From Calocera cornea HHB12733 (lineage: Eukaryota; Basidiomycota; Dacrymycetes; Dacrymycetales; Dacrymycetaceae): a DNA stretch of 64,000 nucleotides. The stretch covers positions 28,058 through 92,057 of the forward strand of contig KV424046.1 of assembly GCA_001632435.1 (NCBI GenBank), read 5' to 3'. The notes beneath the pieces were generated by a model. It was not told where the DNA came from and did not search any database. It worked only from the letters and a program-made list of their open reading frames with translations. The first letter of the stretch is position 1. Each line of letters starts with the position of its first letter. Shown one piece after another: positions 1 through 11,797 of the stretch. The position numbers and the translations under genes are program-made.

Positions 1-370
1 AACCTGCAGGAAGTGAATTGCATTCTTCTTCGTCGACCCGCACGAAACACGGCAACCCGCCTTGCGTGATAACCACATCATTGCTCGTTATCAAACCTCG
101 CCTTTGCGCTATCGGATATATGCCTAGTGGTGCTCCGTACAACCCGATGGCCTCGATCTATCCGGATGAAATGAAGACCATGTGTTCCCAATTCAGAAGT
201 TCATCTCTCGTGCTTCATTTTCGGGCCTTCTCGAGACGTATTGAAACGCTATGAATGCATGCTTGTGCTCCTATAAGAAGTTGGAAGTGGACGCCGAAAG
301 CTTGCTGGTTGGTATCTCTCTTCCGTCGGGCTTTCTGGAGCTTCGGTCCAAGCTAATCAATCAAGGCACG
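1..370. other. upstream region of the amino acid transporter gene
   Basis: No reading frame here joins convincingly to a recognisable protein. It probably holds the promoter and 5' leader of the transporter that begins at 371, but I see no clear TATA box or repeat. A gene ending left of the window edge cannot be excluded. Confidence 0.4.
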
Positions 371-2680
371 ATGTCTATTGCTGCACCTGGTGCGCTTTCA
401 GGTGAAGACGCGGTATGACGTATTTCCACTGGGCGCTTGTCTCAAACTCAGGGTCTTTCTCCAGGGCAACCCTAAGATCTTCACGGACGAGAAGAAAGAA
501 CATGATATCTTAGAGCCTGCTCACCTTGCCTGTGAGCTTTCCGCTTCCTCTCCTGCTTTACAACTAAAAGTGTACCAAAGATATCGGCCGGAAACCTCGC
601 TTTGAGGACTTCGTCTTCTACGCCCAAGCCCAGCGAGAGTCCGAGAATGACAATCGCTCCGTTGAAGATGGCCAAAAGTTTGGCCCGTTTGGACTTTGGC
701 GTCACCGTAACACCGCAGCAATCGGACCTGTAGTGGATGAGAAGGAGAAGGACGGTCTTGCAACGCCGCCCATCGAGTGTGACCTCCAGACCGAGGGCTT
801 GAATGAGCATGACCGTGACCGTGTCAACGCCTGGCGTGCTCTGCGCATGACATCCTGGGCTGGTGCTTTCTACCTTTGCACGACGGATATTTTGGGACCG
901 TTCAATGCTCCATATGCCTTCCGTGTCAATGGCTACGTGCCTGGCGTGTTCTTGTACTTCTTCAGTCAGTCGTCCCTATCATCTTATAGCATCCTATCTA
1001 ACCAACTTGAACAGTGGGATGTCTCGCATTCTACGGCGGTGCGATGCTGTGGTATCTGTATGTGAAGCTCGATTCCGCCCGTTTCCCCGTGAAGAGCTAG
1101 TGAGTCGAACCCCTCGGGTACGGATGTCTCTTTTGACATAGCGACAACAGTGCCGACATTGCCGAGCGCGTGGCCGGTCCATACTTCCGCACATTTGTCA
1201 CCTTCCTGGTCTTCGTACACATGATCGTCAATGTGGGCAATACCTGTCTCGGAAACGCGCAGGCGCTCGTGCAGATGGCCAAAGGGAATCTCTGCTTCAT
1301 CGTAGCTGTTGTCATCTGGACACTTGTGTAAGTCTACCTCCAGTCGCTCTGTACCTTTTAACATGATATACCCAGTGGTATGGTGATTGGCCAGATCCGC
1401 ACTCTCAAGGCGTACGGATGGCTCGCAAACATGGCCGTTTGGCTCAACTACCTGCTCATCTTCCTGTCCATGGGATTTATTGCCCACTCCCAGCCAAACT
1501 TCTCGTCCGCCAAAGCCGCGTACGGAATCGATGCCGGTCCCGTCATCAAGCAGACCTTTGCCTCGTACCCCATTTACGAGCGTGTGAACGGTATCATGTA
1601 CGCGCATCCTGTCAACCTAGTTGACAATCTTTCTCACTTTCCAATCAGGAACATCGTCTATGCGTACGGAGGCGCGACTATCTTCCCGCAGATCATCGCT
1701 GAGATGAGGCGCCCCATGGACTTCTTGAAAGCCATGTCGATTGCCCAGGTGGTCATCATGGTTGCGTACATGATGTGTAAGTCAAGGCTCTGCCAGTCGG
1801 TAGCTAAGAACCTCGAGCTGAAACTGGCTGCAGACGGGCTGTATGTCTACTCCTTCCAGGGCCAATACACCCTTCCTCTTGCATACCAGGGTGTTGCAAA
1901 CTACCCTCTCCAGACCGTCGCGTAAGCTGGTTGCCGTGCATCCGGCAGATCGAAGCTGACAATGCTACAGCAACGTTATCTCGCTCATCTCTGGTATCAT
2001 CGCCGGTGGTCTGTACGGCAACATTGGCCTTAGTACGTGTTCTGACTATTATCTACCTACTCGAGATGATGTCTGATATTCCTCCAGAGGTCGCGTACGT
2101 GAACATCGTCGAGGACATACTGCACGGCCCGCCTCTGAACTCGCGCCCTGGCCGGATAACCTGGACGAGTGCGTCCCTCCCCGTCCTCTCCTCCCTACCT
2201 CACTAACCCTCCCCTGCACAGTCTCCGTCCTCGTCTTCTGGGCCGTGGCATTCGTGATCGGCACCGCGATCCCGCAGATCCAGAACCTGTCCGGCATGGT
2301 CGGTGCCACCACAAACGTGCACTTCACATACTCCTTCCCGACGGGCTTCTACTTCATCTACAGTGTCATGTCCGCCGCGGCCGCGGGCGACCCGCAGTAC
2401 GTCCCGGGGCAGGAGAACAAGCGCGTAGATACGTGGGGCCAGTGGAGCCGGTGGAGGCGCGGGCTGACGGGCGGGAGCAGGAGGGAGCTCCTGTTCAGGT
2501 ACTTTAATGGGGCATTGTGCCTTGCTGCGCTCGCGCTGGGCGGGATTGGCATCTACGGGAGCGCGGAGAGCATCAGGGCGAGCTTCAAGGCTGGGTCACC
2601 GAGTATGTCTGTCTTCCCCGTGCTGCATTCCTTGCTGACCATGGGACGCAGCATCCTTCTCGTGCGCCGCACCTGTCTAA
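371..2680 (+). CDS. fungal amino acid transporter (Aa_trans / AAAP family, N-system-like)
   Basis: Multi-pass membrane carrier, expected to be a proton-coupled transporter of neutral amino acids. Twelve exons: 371-412, 477-531, 581-964, 1015-1099, 1151-1327, 1376-1597, 1649-1776, 1834-1921, 1971-2032, 2088-2168, 2222-2602 and 2652-2680, giving 577 residues. All joins use GT-AG and keep the frame. The N-terminus is cytosolic and charged (KPRFEDFVFYAQAQRESEND). Then come about eleven hydrophobic segments, with family-typical stretches such as MVIGQIRTLKAYGWLANMAV, YAYGGATIFPQIIAEMRRP and FFSQ-like loops. The late segment TGFYFIYSVMSAAAAGDP fits the fungal subgroup close to neutral amino acid permeases. 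The start is chosen because the first short exon (MSIAAPGALSGEDA) joins in phase to the next; it is the least certain part. Substrate is inferred from family only. Confidence 0.88.
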
Positions 2681-2858
2681 GCGCTGTCTCGCTGCGCACC
2701 TGCATATTTCCAACTTCAAGCCGGGCTCCAGAAGCAGGATGCTCTATAGACTGCCAACTATCCTGTCCTATCCTATCTATCGTTGTGTCGTGTCATGCAT
2801 AGAATACAAGCTTGCGATCGCGGGCGTTATTGTGTATGCAGCAACTGGCGGCTAAAGG

Positions 2859-4086
2859 CTAGTCGACGTCCTCCCTCGGGGCGGTCCGCGCGCTGTTCTC
2901 CTCCCCGTCCTCCGCCGCGGCCTCTGCATCGTCCTCGTCCTCCCCTCCCTCGGCATCCTCATATTCCTCATCGTCTTCCTCATCATCCTCGTCCTCATCC
3001 TCCTCATCCTCCTCGTCCTCCTCATCACTCATCCCCCTTACAACCTCGACATCCTCCACAATCTCCAGCTGCACAGCCCAGAACACCTCCGAGTCCTGGG
3101 GCATCACGCCCTTCTCCGGCCGCCTCAAACAGACAAAGCGCACGGGCTGGCCGTCCCAGTACCGTTTGAGGTCGAAGCGGATGCCGCCGGGGAGGACGAG
3201 GGAGAGGTCGGGGAAGTGCAGGAAGGAGTGGCAGAAGTCGCCGGTGATTATGTCCTATCCACCAGTGGATTAGCACCCTGCGTGAAAAGGGGTAAGGAGA
3301 GGAGGAGACGCACATCAGGCCCGAAAGTGACCGCTCGCCGGTTCTCGACCTTGCCAAACCAGCTCTTCCTCTCCGCCGGCCCGTCCAACCCCTTCCTCGG
3401 TGTGCTCGTCCCACTCGTACTGCCACTCCCTCCACTCAAGCTTCCACTCCCCTCGCCCGCCCCCGCCCCCTCCTTCCCCTCATACATCTCCCACCCCCCC
3501 TCGCCGAGCACCTCACTGGGATGCCGCTCCTCCGGCAGCACCGTCCCTCTCGCATGCGCCATGAATGGGAAGCTGGAGATAGCGGGGGAGAGCGCCCAGG
3601 GCCGCTTGGCCGACAGGTCGTGCGAGAGCGTGGGGTCGACGAGGGACATGAAGGAGAGGACTGCGCTGGAGCCCCAGGGGAGCGTGATGGGGCGGTCGAA
3701 TGTCTGGTAGGGATTGAGTTGAGACAGGGGAAGGGATAGTGGATGGATGGATGGATGGATGGATGGATGGACGTACGTTGCCGAATAACAGGTCGTCTGC
3801 TGAGATCTCCTCCAAGAACCTCCCTGCACTCCGTCAGTACGCGGTATGCTCACTGCCGCTAGCACTCACCCTGAAAAGCGATGCTCCAGGTCTTTCCCTT
3901 CCTATCGGGTCTCTCGAAGTACTTGCTCTTAGCCCTGTTCCCGTTTGGCCCCACGTAGCCGTTTATCTGGACTGCGAGGCGGCCCTGGAAAGCGCGTGAG
4001 GAGATGTCTGTCCATTCGTCTGTGTTTACGGGGATGGGGGCGAGGGTGGCGAGGGATGTGCCGGCGGTGACGCGGAGGTGGACCAT
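2859..4086 (-). CDS. DUF1769-type conserved fungal protein
   Basis: Four exons (4086-3870, 3823-3777, 3703-3314, 3254-2859) encode 349 residues. The order of blocks matches the fungal DUF1769 family as I know it: an N-terminal part with FQGRLAVQINGYVGPNGNR, then RFLEEISADDLLFGN, then a TFDRPITLPWGSSAVLSFM segment, and a C-terminal ITGDFCHSFLHFPDLSLVLP segment. Members have no established biochemical function that I can name. The C-terminal 60 residues are almost entirely Asp/Glu, which is typical of a nuclear or histone-contacting protein, but that is inference. A run of (GGAT)n lies inside its second intron. No signal peptide or membrane segment is visible. The gene converges on the transporter, with about 180 bp between the two stops. 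Confidence 0.8.
3741..3770. repeat. (GGAT)7.5 microsatellite in intron 2 of the DUF1769 gene
   Basis: A perfect tetranucleotide run of 30 nt fills much of a 73-nt intron (3776-3704 on the minus strand), starting a few bases past the 5' splice site. Confidence 0.95.
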
Positions 4087-6516
4087 TGGGGTTCAGTTGC
4101 TGCTGGGTTGGGTGGGGGAGTGTGCGGGCGTGTACAGTAGTGGGAAGCTGGTGTGGTGCAGTGTGATGTGGTGTAGTAAAGTAGTCTAGAGTGGAGGAGT
4201 AACACAGTCAGACGAGGGGAATGGTCGTGTGCAGCCCAAAGGAAGACTCGGAGCGCTGGGGGCGCCCGGAGATGCGGTGGCACGAGCGATGTCATCGCCG
4301 AAACACGATCGGGGCCCTGGGACATTCGGCCCTTTCCCTTTCGGGCGCAGCAAACTGCCACTGAGCTGATCGGGCGCTTGGATGGACTGACGTATGCTGC
4401 GGGCCTCATCCCTTTTACGCCATGAATCAACAGAGCACCCTATGTGCGTAGAGATTCGGCGAGAATTAATTGGTTGAACGACCGAGTGCGATGGCGAGCA
4501 CCTCCCAAATGCACCTTACAAAGGGATCACCGTCTCAAGTACTCTGCATTTCCACACACGTCGCCGAAAGTGCAATAACCAAGCGGTAAGTAGCTCAGCG
4601 CGCGCCCTAGCTGAATGGACTTACTAGCGGTCGCACGTTCGAGTCTCGTCCAGGTCACCATAGCCCATTGAAAGACCCCGCCGGACTGCCTAACTAGGCA
4701 GGCGGACAGGGGCCTCGCCTGACCAGCGAGTATACTACTACACCAGTTGCCTCCGGAGGAGCCTGGTGGAAGAAGAGGAACACCTCTTCTTTTCTTCCAC
4801 GCTCGGAGGATGGGTTGACAGGCTATGAACAACAGATGCGGAGGGGCGCAGATGAGATCGATACGTTGGCACGTCCTGACCGGTCCCGTAAGGCAGGAGC
4901 ACAGGAGGAGCGTCTCCGGTGCGGCGCGCAAGGTCAGTCGAGTATCTGCAAGCGCGCGGCCAGGAAGTTGTCGAGACGATAGGCAAGTATGGCGAGGTGC
5001 AGATGCAGCGGCGATAACCTGATGGTTACAGTACTATGATCGTCCGATCTACAACCACTAGGCGGAGTGCTGTGGCCGTGGGGCGGGAGGGGGGACGGGC
5101 TGGCTGGCTGGATAGGACGGGGGCTCGCCGGTCATCTGGCATAGGGTGCCGCTCGCCCTTCTGCGGGGGGAAGGGACCGGCTACAGTATTCGGTATTCAC
5201 TGACCCGCCAGTCCAGTGACCAGTGAGCGACACCGCACAGGCCGAGGGAGGCGCATGCTGAAGGCGCCGGCAGCAGCAGCAGGGAAGGCGCAGGTGGGAC
5301 CGGGGGACGGACTGTAACGGACGAAGACACAGGTGCACACTGCATAGCTGCGATGACACGTCAACAGTGACAGTCATCCGTGTTACTGCAAAGTAGCTGG
5401 CAGCGCGTTCCCCCAATATACGGTACAGCACGCAACAGCAGCGCGCAAGCAAGCAAGATGGATGGTGTCGCAGCCAGCAGAAGTAACCCTTCGCGTACTG
5501 TAGGCGCGCTGCTCGTGCACGTGAGAAGGAGTCGAGGCTGCGGACGCGGGTGGGCGGGCGGGCCAGCCAGCCGCACACCATATGTATGTCCAACCCCAGC
5601 TTCCGGAAATAGCCTCCCATTCTCAGAGTCGCGCCCCGAGCCGAGTCGAGCGCAGCACCACCGCGTGCCCAAATAAGATAAAATTTAAAGGCGACCATAC
5701 GTCATCCGGAAGACCCGCACTCCCAGCCAAACGAAACGAAACGAAACGAAACCAGAGGGAAATGGAAATACAGATGCAGATGCGAGTGCCAAGGCGCAGG
5801 CGCAGGACCGGTACCGGTACCGGAGCCGGCTCGAAGAAGGCTCGGAGGCGAGGAATGGCCGGGCGCGGAAGCAATTTCCCGGGGACGACGCGGGTGCGGG
5901 TGCGGTTCCGCAAACGGCTTGGGCGACGATGGCTGTGCCGTTGTGGCCGGGGCGGAGCCGGGCACGGGTGAGGCAGCAAAGAGGACAGTAGTTCGAGCCT
6001 GCAACCCACTCCCCTCGCACCGCACCGCACCGCACACCGCGCTCGAGATCGGCTGCCGGTTCTGCACACGATCGACGACTTCGGCCGCTTTGGGACTTGA
6101 CTTGCGAGTTGCGAGTTGGGGTTGTGCAAGGGACGTGAAGAGCCGCACGCGCGACACGGCACCACCCGTGCACCGTCGACCGCACCTTCGCCCCGTCCTT
6201 CTCCTGCCTGACCGTTCTCCCCGCTCACCCCCTCGCACAGGGCATCGTCCCCCGGTCACAGGTCACAGGCCACAGGCAGCCCACGAGGATCTGAGCATCC
6301 CCCGCTGAGTATTGTATTAGAGCGTGAGGGATTGGTCGAACGCACACGGCACACGGCACACGGCGCACGGGAAGAGGACGCCAGCGAGCCGCTCCCCGCA
6401 CCGAGCACCCCTCCCTAGGCTGTCCATCACCCATCACCCATCACCCATCATCGAGCATCCTGCCCATCCCACCCATCCCGCCCATCCTCCCCACCCCCTA
6501 CACCTTCGCCACCCCC
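4087..6516. other. long intergenic region between the DUF1769 gene and the PIP5K gene
   Basis: Two and a half kilobases without a supportable coding gene. The left part carries the SINE-like element described separately. The right part (about 5,000-6,516) is very GC-rich, with long overlapping frames on both strands that look like composition artefacts. Close to the PIP5K start there are short tandem runs: AAACG units near 5728-5752, CACACGG units near 6344-6371 and CCATCAC units near 6424-6456. This is most simply the promoter and long 5' leader of the kinase gene. Confidence 0.55.
4580..4822 (+). mobile_element. tRNA-derived SINE-like element, copy A
   Basis: An A-box-like motif (TAGCTCAGCGC, 4591) is followed about 46 nt later by a B box (GTTCGAGTC, from 4638), which is tRNA promoter spacing. 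Downstream is a body shared with the repeats at 32-33 kb: TGAAAGACC at 4669, a 26-nt block at 4710-4735 (23 of 26 identical to 33416-33441), and a 22-nt block at 4792-4813 (21 of 22 identical to the minus strand of 32137-32158). An imperfect hairpin with a short loop lies at about 4766-4800. The tRNA-like head does not fold into a clean cloverleaf, because the T stem has mismatches, so I treat it as a pol III retroelement head rather than a working tRNA gene. Boundaries are approximate and no target-site duplication was found. Confidence 0.6.
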
Positions 6517-9500
6517 ATGGCGACCCTCACCCAAACAGCCGCTCCGCCGCACCCCCAAATGCCCATCCCCGCACCCCCCGTCCCAGAAGGAAAATGGCCC
6601 CGCTCAGCCTCCCTCCCCCCGCCGCAATCCCCGTCCTCGTCCTCCTCCTCTGCACCCCGCCGGCAGAAGGACAGCGCCCTCATCGAGCCCGAAGAGGAGG
6701 GTGAGCAACCAGAGCCAGAGCTAGAGCCAGAGCCAGAGCCGCCGGTGAACCCCTTCCACCTGCTTTCCGAGAAAGTCGCAGCCTCACACTCGCCCCCACC
6801 GCACATCTACCGCGTCACCCACAACACCGTCGACATCCGCCCGGACGCCGCCTCCTCCCACGCCCACGCCCACCCGGGGATGCTCTCCGTCGCCGGCACC
6901 CGCGCCGGCGCAGGGGCCCATGAGCACAAGCACGAGCACGAGCACGAGCACGAGCCGCTCACGACCAAGCTCGCGCACGGCGTGCAGAGCGTGCAGAGCA
7001 ACCTCCAGCGCGCGGTGGACCACGTCGCCCACCCGCACCACGAGAGCGCCGCGCAGGCCATGTCCGCCGCGGGCGCCCCGGGAGAGCGGCAGACGACCGT
7101 CCAGGTCGACCCGATGCGGAGGAGCGTCTCGCTCTCCCCTGCGAGGGACCAGCCCGCCCCGCATCAGCACCAGCAACCCCAGCAACAGCAACCCCAGAGT
7201 CAAAGGCGGACGAAGGACCTCCCCCCCGCGCCCGCTGGCGCACCGCCCAGCCCACCACCGAGCGAAGGCGCGGCGGGCGAGCAGTCGCTCGACGACGTGC
7301 CCGAGCTGGACGAACTCGAACTCGAACTCGACCAACAGCTGGAGGAAGACGCCCTGAGCCTCGGGAGTGTCCCACCCCTGTCCGCGCCGAGCTACGGCAC
7401 CGCCAGCTCGCCGATGACAGAGAGCGCGCTCGCTACGCCCGCTGCGAGCGGGTTTGCACATGGCCCGCCCGGGGAGTATCAGCACCCCCTGCCGCCGTTG
7501 CCGCAGGAGGCGATGCGCACGCCGATGCCGACCCAGCACCAGCACCAGCACCAGCACCAGCAGGCGTACTCCCCCCCCTCGCCCGTCACGCCCAAGCCCC
7601 GCTCGCCCCGGCAGCCAGAGCGCGCGCGCTCCGCCCCCGACCCGCAACCGCAGCTGCACACGCACACGCAGGCCCAAGCCCAGCTGCTCATCCCGCAGGA
7701 CTACTTCTCCCGCTTGCCCGGCGAGAGGGACATCACCATCCCCTCGCCCACCACGGGCATGGGCCCGCTGCTCTCCGTCCCCCCCAGCCCCGGGCCGCTC
7801 CCGCACAAAGCGGCCAGCGTGCCCCTCACTACTTCCATATCGACCCCAGCGCCGTTCCCGAGGATATTGAGGAACGACGAGCCCCTCGAGGACTCGCCCT
7901 CCTCCACCCCACCCCCGCTGCCGGTGCTGGGCGGTGCAGTGCCCATCAGCGCCTCACCGCCCAGTATGAGCGGCGACTACCTCAGCCCGGAGAGCGCGCT
8001 GCTCGCTGCCCCGCCCGCCGCCTCGCCGTCGGGCTCGGGCAGGATGCCGAGGCGGAACACCACTGGTTCGCGGCCGTCGCGCGCGCTCCTGGCCGCGCAC
8101 GCCGCGCACGTGTCGATGGGCGCCCCGCGCCCGCCCGGGTCGCCCACCTCCCCCAGCGCGCCCTCCGGCTCTGGCCCGGGCGCGCAGGAAGAGAACGGCC
8201 CGGCCGGCACACAGGCGCACGAGCACGAGCACGAGCACGAGCTGGACAGCGACATCCTCAAGATGCGGGACCGGATCGAGCGGGAGCGGCAGAGCCGGCG
8301 GGCGAAGCAGGCGCACGAGGCGGAGGAGGCCGCCCGCGAGCGCCAGGCCATGGCCCGCGTGGACCGCGACGAGGGCGGGCCGATGCTGCCGTACCCGTAC
8401 CCTGCGCCGCCGGGGCAGGGGCTGCGCAGGACGACCACGCGGCCTGGGACGGCGCAGAGCGGGGGCGTCGGCGTCGGCATGGGTGTGGGTGGGAGCACGG
8501 GGCTGGGCCTGGGCCTGGGGAGCGGGAGCGGGGCAGGGGCCGAGGGCACCGGCGAGGAGGCCATCGTGGGCAACTTGATTGGCGAGAAACACCCAAACTA
8601 TATCTTGATGTATAACATGCTCACGGGCATCCGCATCGGCGTGAGTCCTTTCTTGTTCTCTGCGGCTCTCCGGCTCTCCGGCCTTTCCGGCCTTGATGCG
8701 GACAGGATGGCTTGTGCAGACAGGATGGGACTGATGGTTGTTTGTTCTTTGGGACAGGTGTCGAGGACCCAGGCCAAGGTCAAGCGGCCGCTGACGGACG
8801 ATGATTACAAGGCCAAGCACAAGTACTCGTTTGACATGTGCGTATGCGGTGGTGAGGGACCGGTCGGGATGCAGGCTGACGCCCGGACAGTGTCGGGAAC
8901 GAGCTGACGCCGTCGGCCAAGTACGACTTCAAGTTCAAGGACTATGCGCCCTGGGTGTTCCGCGAGCTGCGGGAGGAGTGCTTCCACCTGGACCCGGCGG
9001 ACTACCTGCTCTCGCTCACGGCCAAGTACATCCTGACCGAGCTCGGCTCGCCGGGCAAGTCCGGCTCCTTCTTCTACTTCTCCTCCGACTACCGCTTCAT
9101 CATCAAGACGATCCACCACGCGGAGCACAAGTTCCTCCGCTCGATCCTGAAGGACTACCACGAGCACGTCAAGACGAACCCGCACACGCTCCTCTCGCGC
9201 TTCTACGGCCTGCACCGCGTCAAGCTGCCCCGGGGCCGCAAGATCCACTTTGTGATCATGAACAACCTCTTCCCGCCGCATCGCGACATCCACGAGACGT
9301 ACGACCTCAAGGGGAGCACCGTCGGGCGCGAGCTGAGCGAGGAGAAGATCCGCCAGAACCCCCGCGCGGTCCAGAAGGACCTCAACTGGATCAACAACCA
9401 CAAGCAGCTCGAGCTCGGCCCCGAGAAGCGCGCCCTGTTCATCGAGCAGATCCGCAGGGACACCGCCTTCCTCAAGCGCGCCAACGTCATGGACTACTCG

Positions 9501-10255
9501 CTCCTTGTCGGCATACACAATATGAAGAGGGGCAACAGGGACAATGTCCGGAGGAATACGCTGCATGTTGTCCAGGTGAGCTCCCGGTCGGTGGGGATTG
9601 AGCGCGGGTGTGTGCTAAGCGTGTTTCGTAGCCCCATGACGGCCGCATACAACGCCGCAAGCCGTCGCAGATGAAAGGCCATCGTGACGGGGGTCCCTTC
9701 ACCGCCGGAGCGATGCGCCGCGCCATCCGGCAATCCGAGCTCAAGCCCGTCGAGTCGCAGACGAACCTGGCCGAGGAGAACCTCTGGGACCGGCAAAACT
9801 TCATCTTCTACCAGGACGAGGGCGGGTACCGCGGGACGGACGAGTGCAACCAGCCGCTGCCCACGATCTACTACCTCGGCGTCATCGACATCCTCACGCC
9901 GTACACCGTGTTCAAGCAGGTCGAGAACGCGTGGAAGGGCCTGAGCGCGGACAGGCACAAGATCTCGCCCGTGCCGGCCGCAGAGTACGGAGAGCGCTTC
10001 TGGCGGTTCATGAACGCCGTCACGCGCGGCGGCGGCGGCGGGGAGAGCTTCAAGCCCGTGGAGAAGCACAAGACGCCCGCGCACCACGCCGACCCGCCGC
10101 CGCAGGAGAAATTCACCCTCGTCGACCACGGCGTCGTCGCGAACGGGAACGGGGCGCCCAGCATGGTCAGCGCGAGCGCGCCCTCGGCGGCGGACATTGC
10201 GAACATGTCGGAGAAGCCGCTCCCGCCCCTGAACGGCAAGGACAAGATCCAATAG
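6517..10255 (+). CDS. MSS4: phosphatidylinositol-4-phosphate 5-kinase (Mss4/Its3 type)
   Basis: Makes PI(4,5)P2 from PI4P at the plasma membrane, acting in actin organisation and endocytosis. Four exons (6517-8640, 8758-8837, 8891-9575, 9632-10255) encode 1,170 residues. The first 685 or so are low-complexity and rich in Pro, Ser, His and Gln, with His-Glu runs. The PIPK catalytic domain follows at about 686-1100: NLIGEKHPNYILMYNML, the DLKGS motif near residue 873 after IMNNLFPPHRDIHETY, MDYSLLVGIH near 935, and the activation-loop/specificity region TPYTVFKQVENAWKGL near 1052. The catalytic domain is complete and its key motifs are present. The start ATG at 6517 is the first in the frame. 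The disordered N-terminus is longer than in yeast Mss4 and may carry regulatory or localisation sites (inference). Confidence 0.95.
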
Positions 10256-11797
10256 TCCCAGTCCCTCCCCTCCTCTTTGGGCAGCATCAGCGCCCACGGA
10301 CACCTTGCACCTTGCACCTTGCACCTTGCATTTCCCCTCTGATCCAGCTACACGCAAAACAGCCTGTACACACCACACGCTCCTTCCATCCCCTTCCGTT
10401 GTCCATCGTCCACCCACGCAACATAACTAGAAAACCCCCCACACTCCATATCTATACCCCCTTTCCCCCGCCCCGTCTTCCGCATCCTCCCCACCACGCC
10501 GTATATATCACCCCCGTGTCGAACGCGTTTCGCTCGAGGCGGCGCACCTGCCGGTCGTTTACAGTCTCCTTGTCTTGCTACGTTCCCGGCTCTCCTCTTG
10601 CTCTCAAATCAAACTCGGTACCTACTAGGGGTGGTGATTGTGAATAGATGGATCGTGTAACAGTAACAGCATTCGCACACAGTCCATTAAGCGTTGTGTC
10701 AGGCGTCCCCGCGGTGGCGGAAGACTGATTCTTCCCCTCGCTACGGTAGGTGGGAAGTGCATGGTCAAAATCCAATCCCGAATTCCGCTTCCGATACTCG
10801 AAACGCGACTTCCGAGGGTCCCGAGGCAACCAAAAGAGCATGCATTTATGATATTCTGACGCACTATTCCTGCCTTTCCTGCCATTTCTCCTTACAAAAC
10901 TCACATAGAAATAGGCCCATTGTAAGCCCAGTATTTGGATACAGTATGTCTACCCTTTTTATTAGTTGAATGTAGCATGTAGAATATTCGGAACTGGCGA
11001 AAATGTCTTTTGTGTACAACCAGGGCGGCTAACTGCTAATGTGCTGACATAATCTGTCACAAAGTGTTTCCGTGTTCCAACTCCGAAAAGGATTGCACCC
11101 GGGTATGGCGCAGAGAGACATGCCTTGTGCCCCTAACAAGCAAAAGCTAACATAAAATTTCCCAACTTATTTGTGCATAAAATCAGCTTTAGTCCTAGTT
11201 TCTCTTCTGATGGTTGTAAGCTCGAGAGTTGGTACCGGTCTGCAGCTTCTTGAAAGGATGAAAAAAGAGCTGAATTGACATAAATAGAGCTCCGACACTT
11301 TCTGTAAATGGGCTCAGGGATGCCGTGGGGCCCTCGGGGATGCGAGACGCGGAAATCAAAATGTGACTGTGTCCTTGCACTTCTCACTTGCCGTACCCTC
11401 GCGCGGTCTCAGGCTGGACCGTGACTTTGCCCGTGTCTCCCATCCATCCGCTCCGACGTCGCTGCCGCGCCTCCCGACTCTGCCACCATCCGCCCGAGTC
11501 CCATCCGCGCTCCTCACCCCGCCGGTCTCGCACGCCTGCTCTGGCTGCGCACCGCCGTAGCCCATCCCACTCCGCTCCAACCCGGCCGCGCGGCAGCAAA
11601 CGTCATAGTCCGTGAGCGGATTCGCCTCGCCTGGGCGCGCTAGGGACCACCGACACCTCCATCCGCTCGGTTGACCAGCTGAGGGTGGCCACAGTCATTT
11701 CGGGTCGGCGGCGGTCATATAGCTCAGCCTGGAGGGGGGTGGCCTGCACTCCCGCCGCTACTACTTGGTCCACCACCACCACCACGACTCCCGCACC
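10256..11797. other. intergenic region between PIP5K and YVH1 genes
   Basis: About 1.5 kb. It starts with the 3' trailer of the kinase gene, which holds four tandem CACCTTG units at 10301-10330. The middle (about 10,900-11,350) is noticeably more AT-rich than its surroundings. No gene or RNA that I can support. The last 400 bp are C-rich and likely the promoter of the phosphatase gene. Confidence 0.5.
10301..10330. repeat. tandem 7-nt repeat (CACCTTG)4 in the PIP5K 3' trailer
   Basis: Four consecutive copies of the heptamer start 46 nt after the stop codon. It may be part of the mRNA trailer. Confidence 0.9.

Noticed and set aside
4591..4660. functional tRNA gene
   Set aside because: A and B boxes are spaced as in a tRNA, but the T stem has mismatches and no acceptor stem pairs with the 3' part; sequence continues into a repeated body, so a SINE head is the better reading.
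5582..6259. overlapping 130-200 residue frames on both strands upstream of PIP5K
   Set aside because: Arg/Pro/Gly-rich frames produced by GC-rich composition; several overlap in different frames and none has a motif.
6784..7806. 340-residue minus-strand frame opposite the PIP5K N-terminus
   Set aside because: Antisense of a GC-rich disordered region (Val/Leu/Arg repeats from His-Glu codons); no domain.
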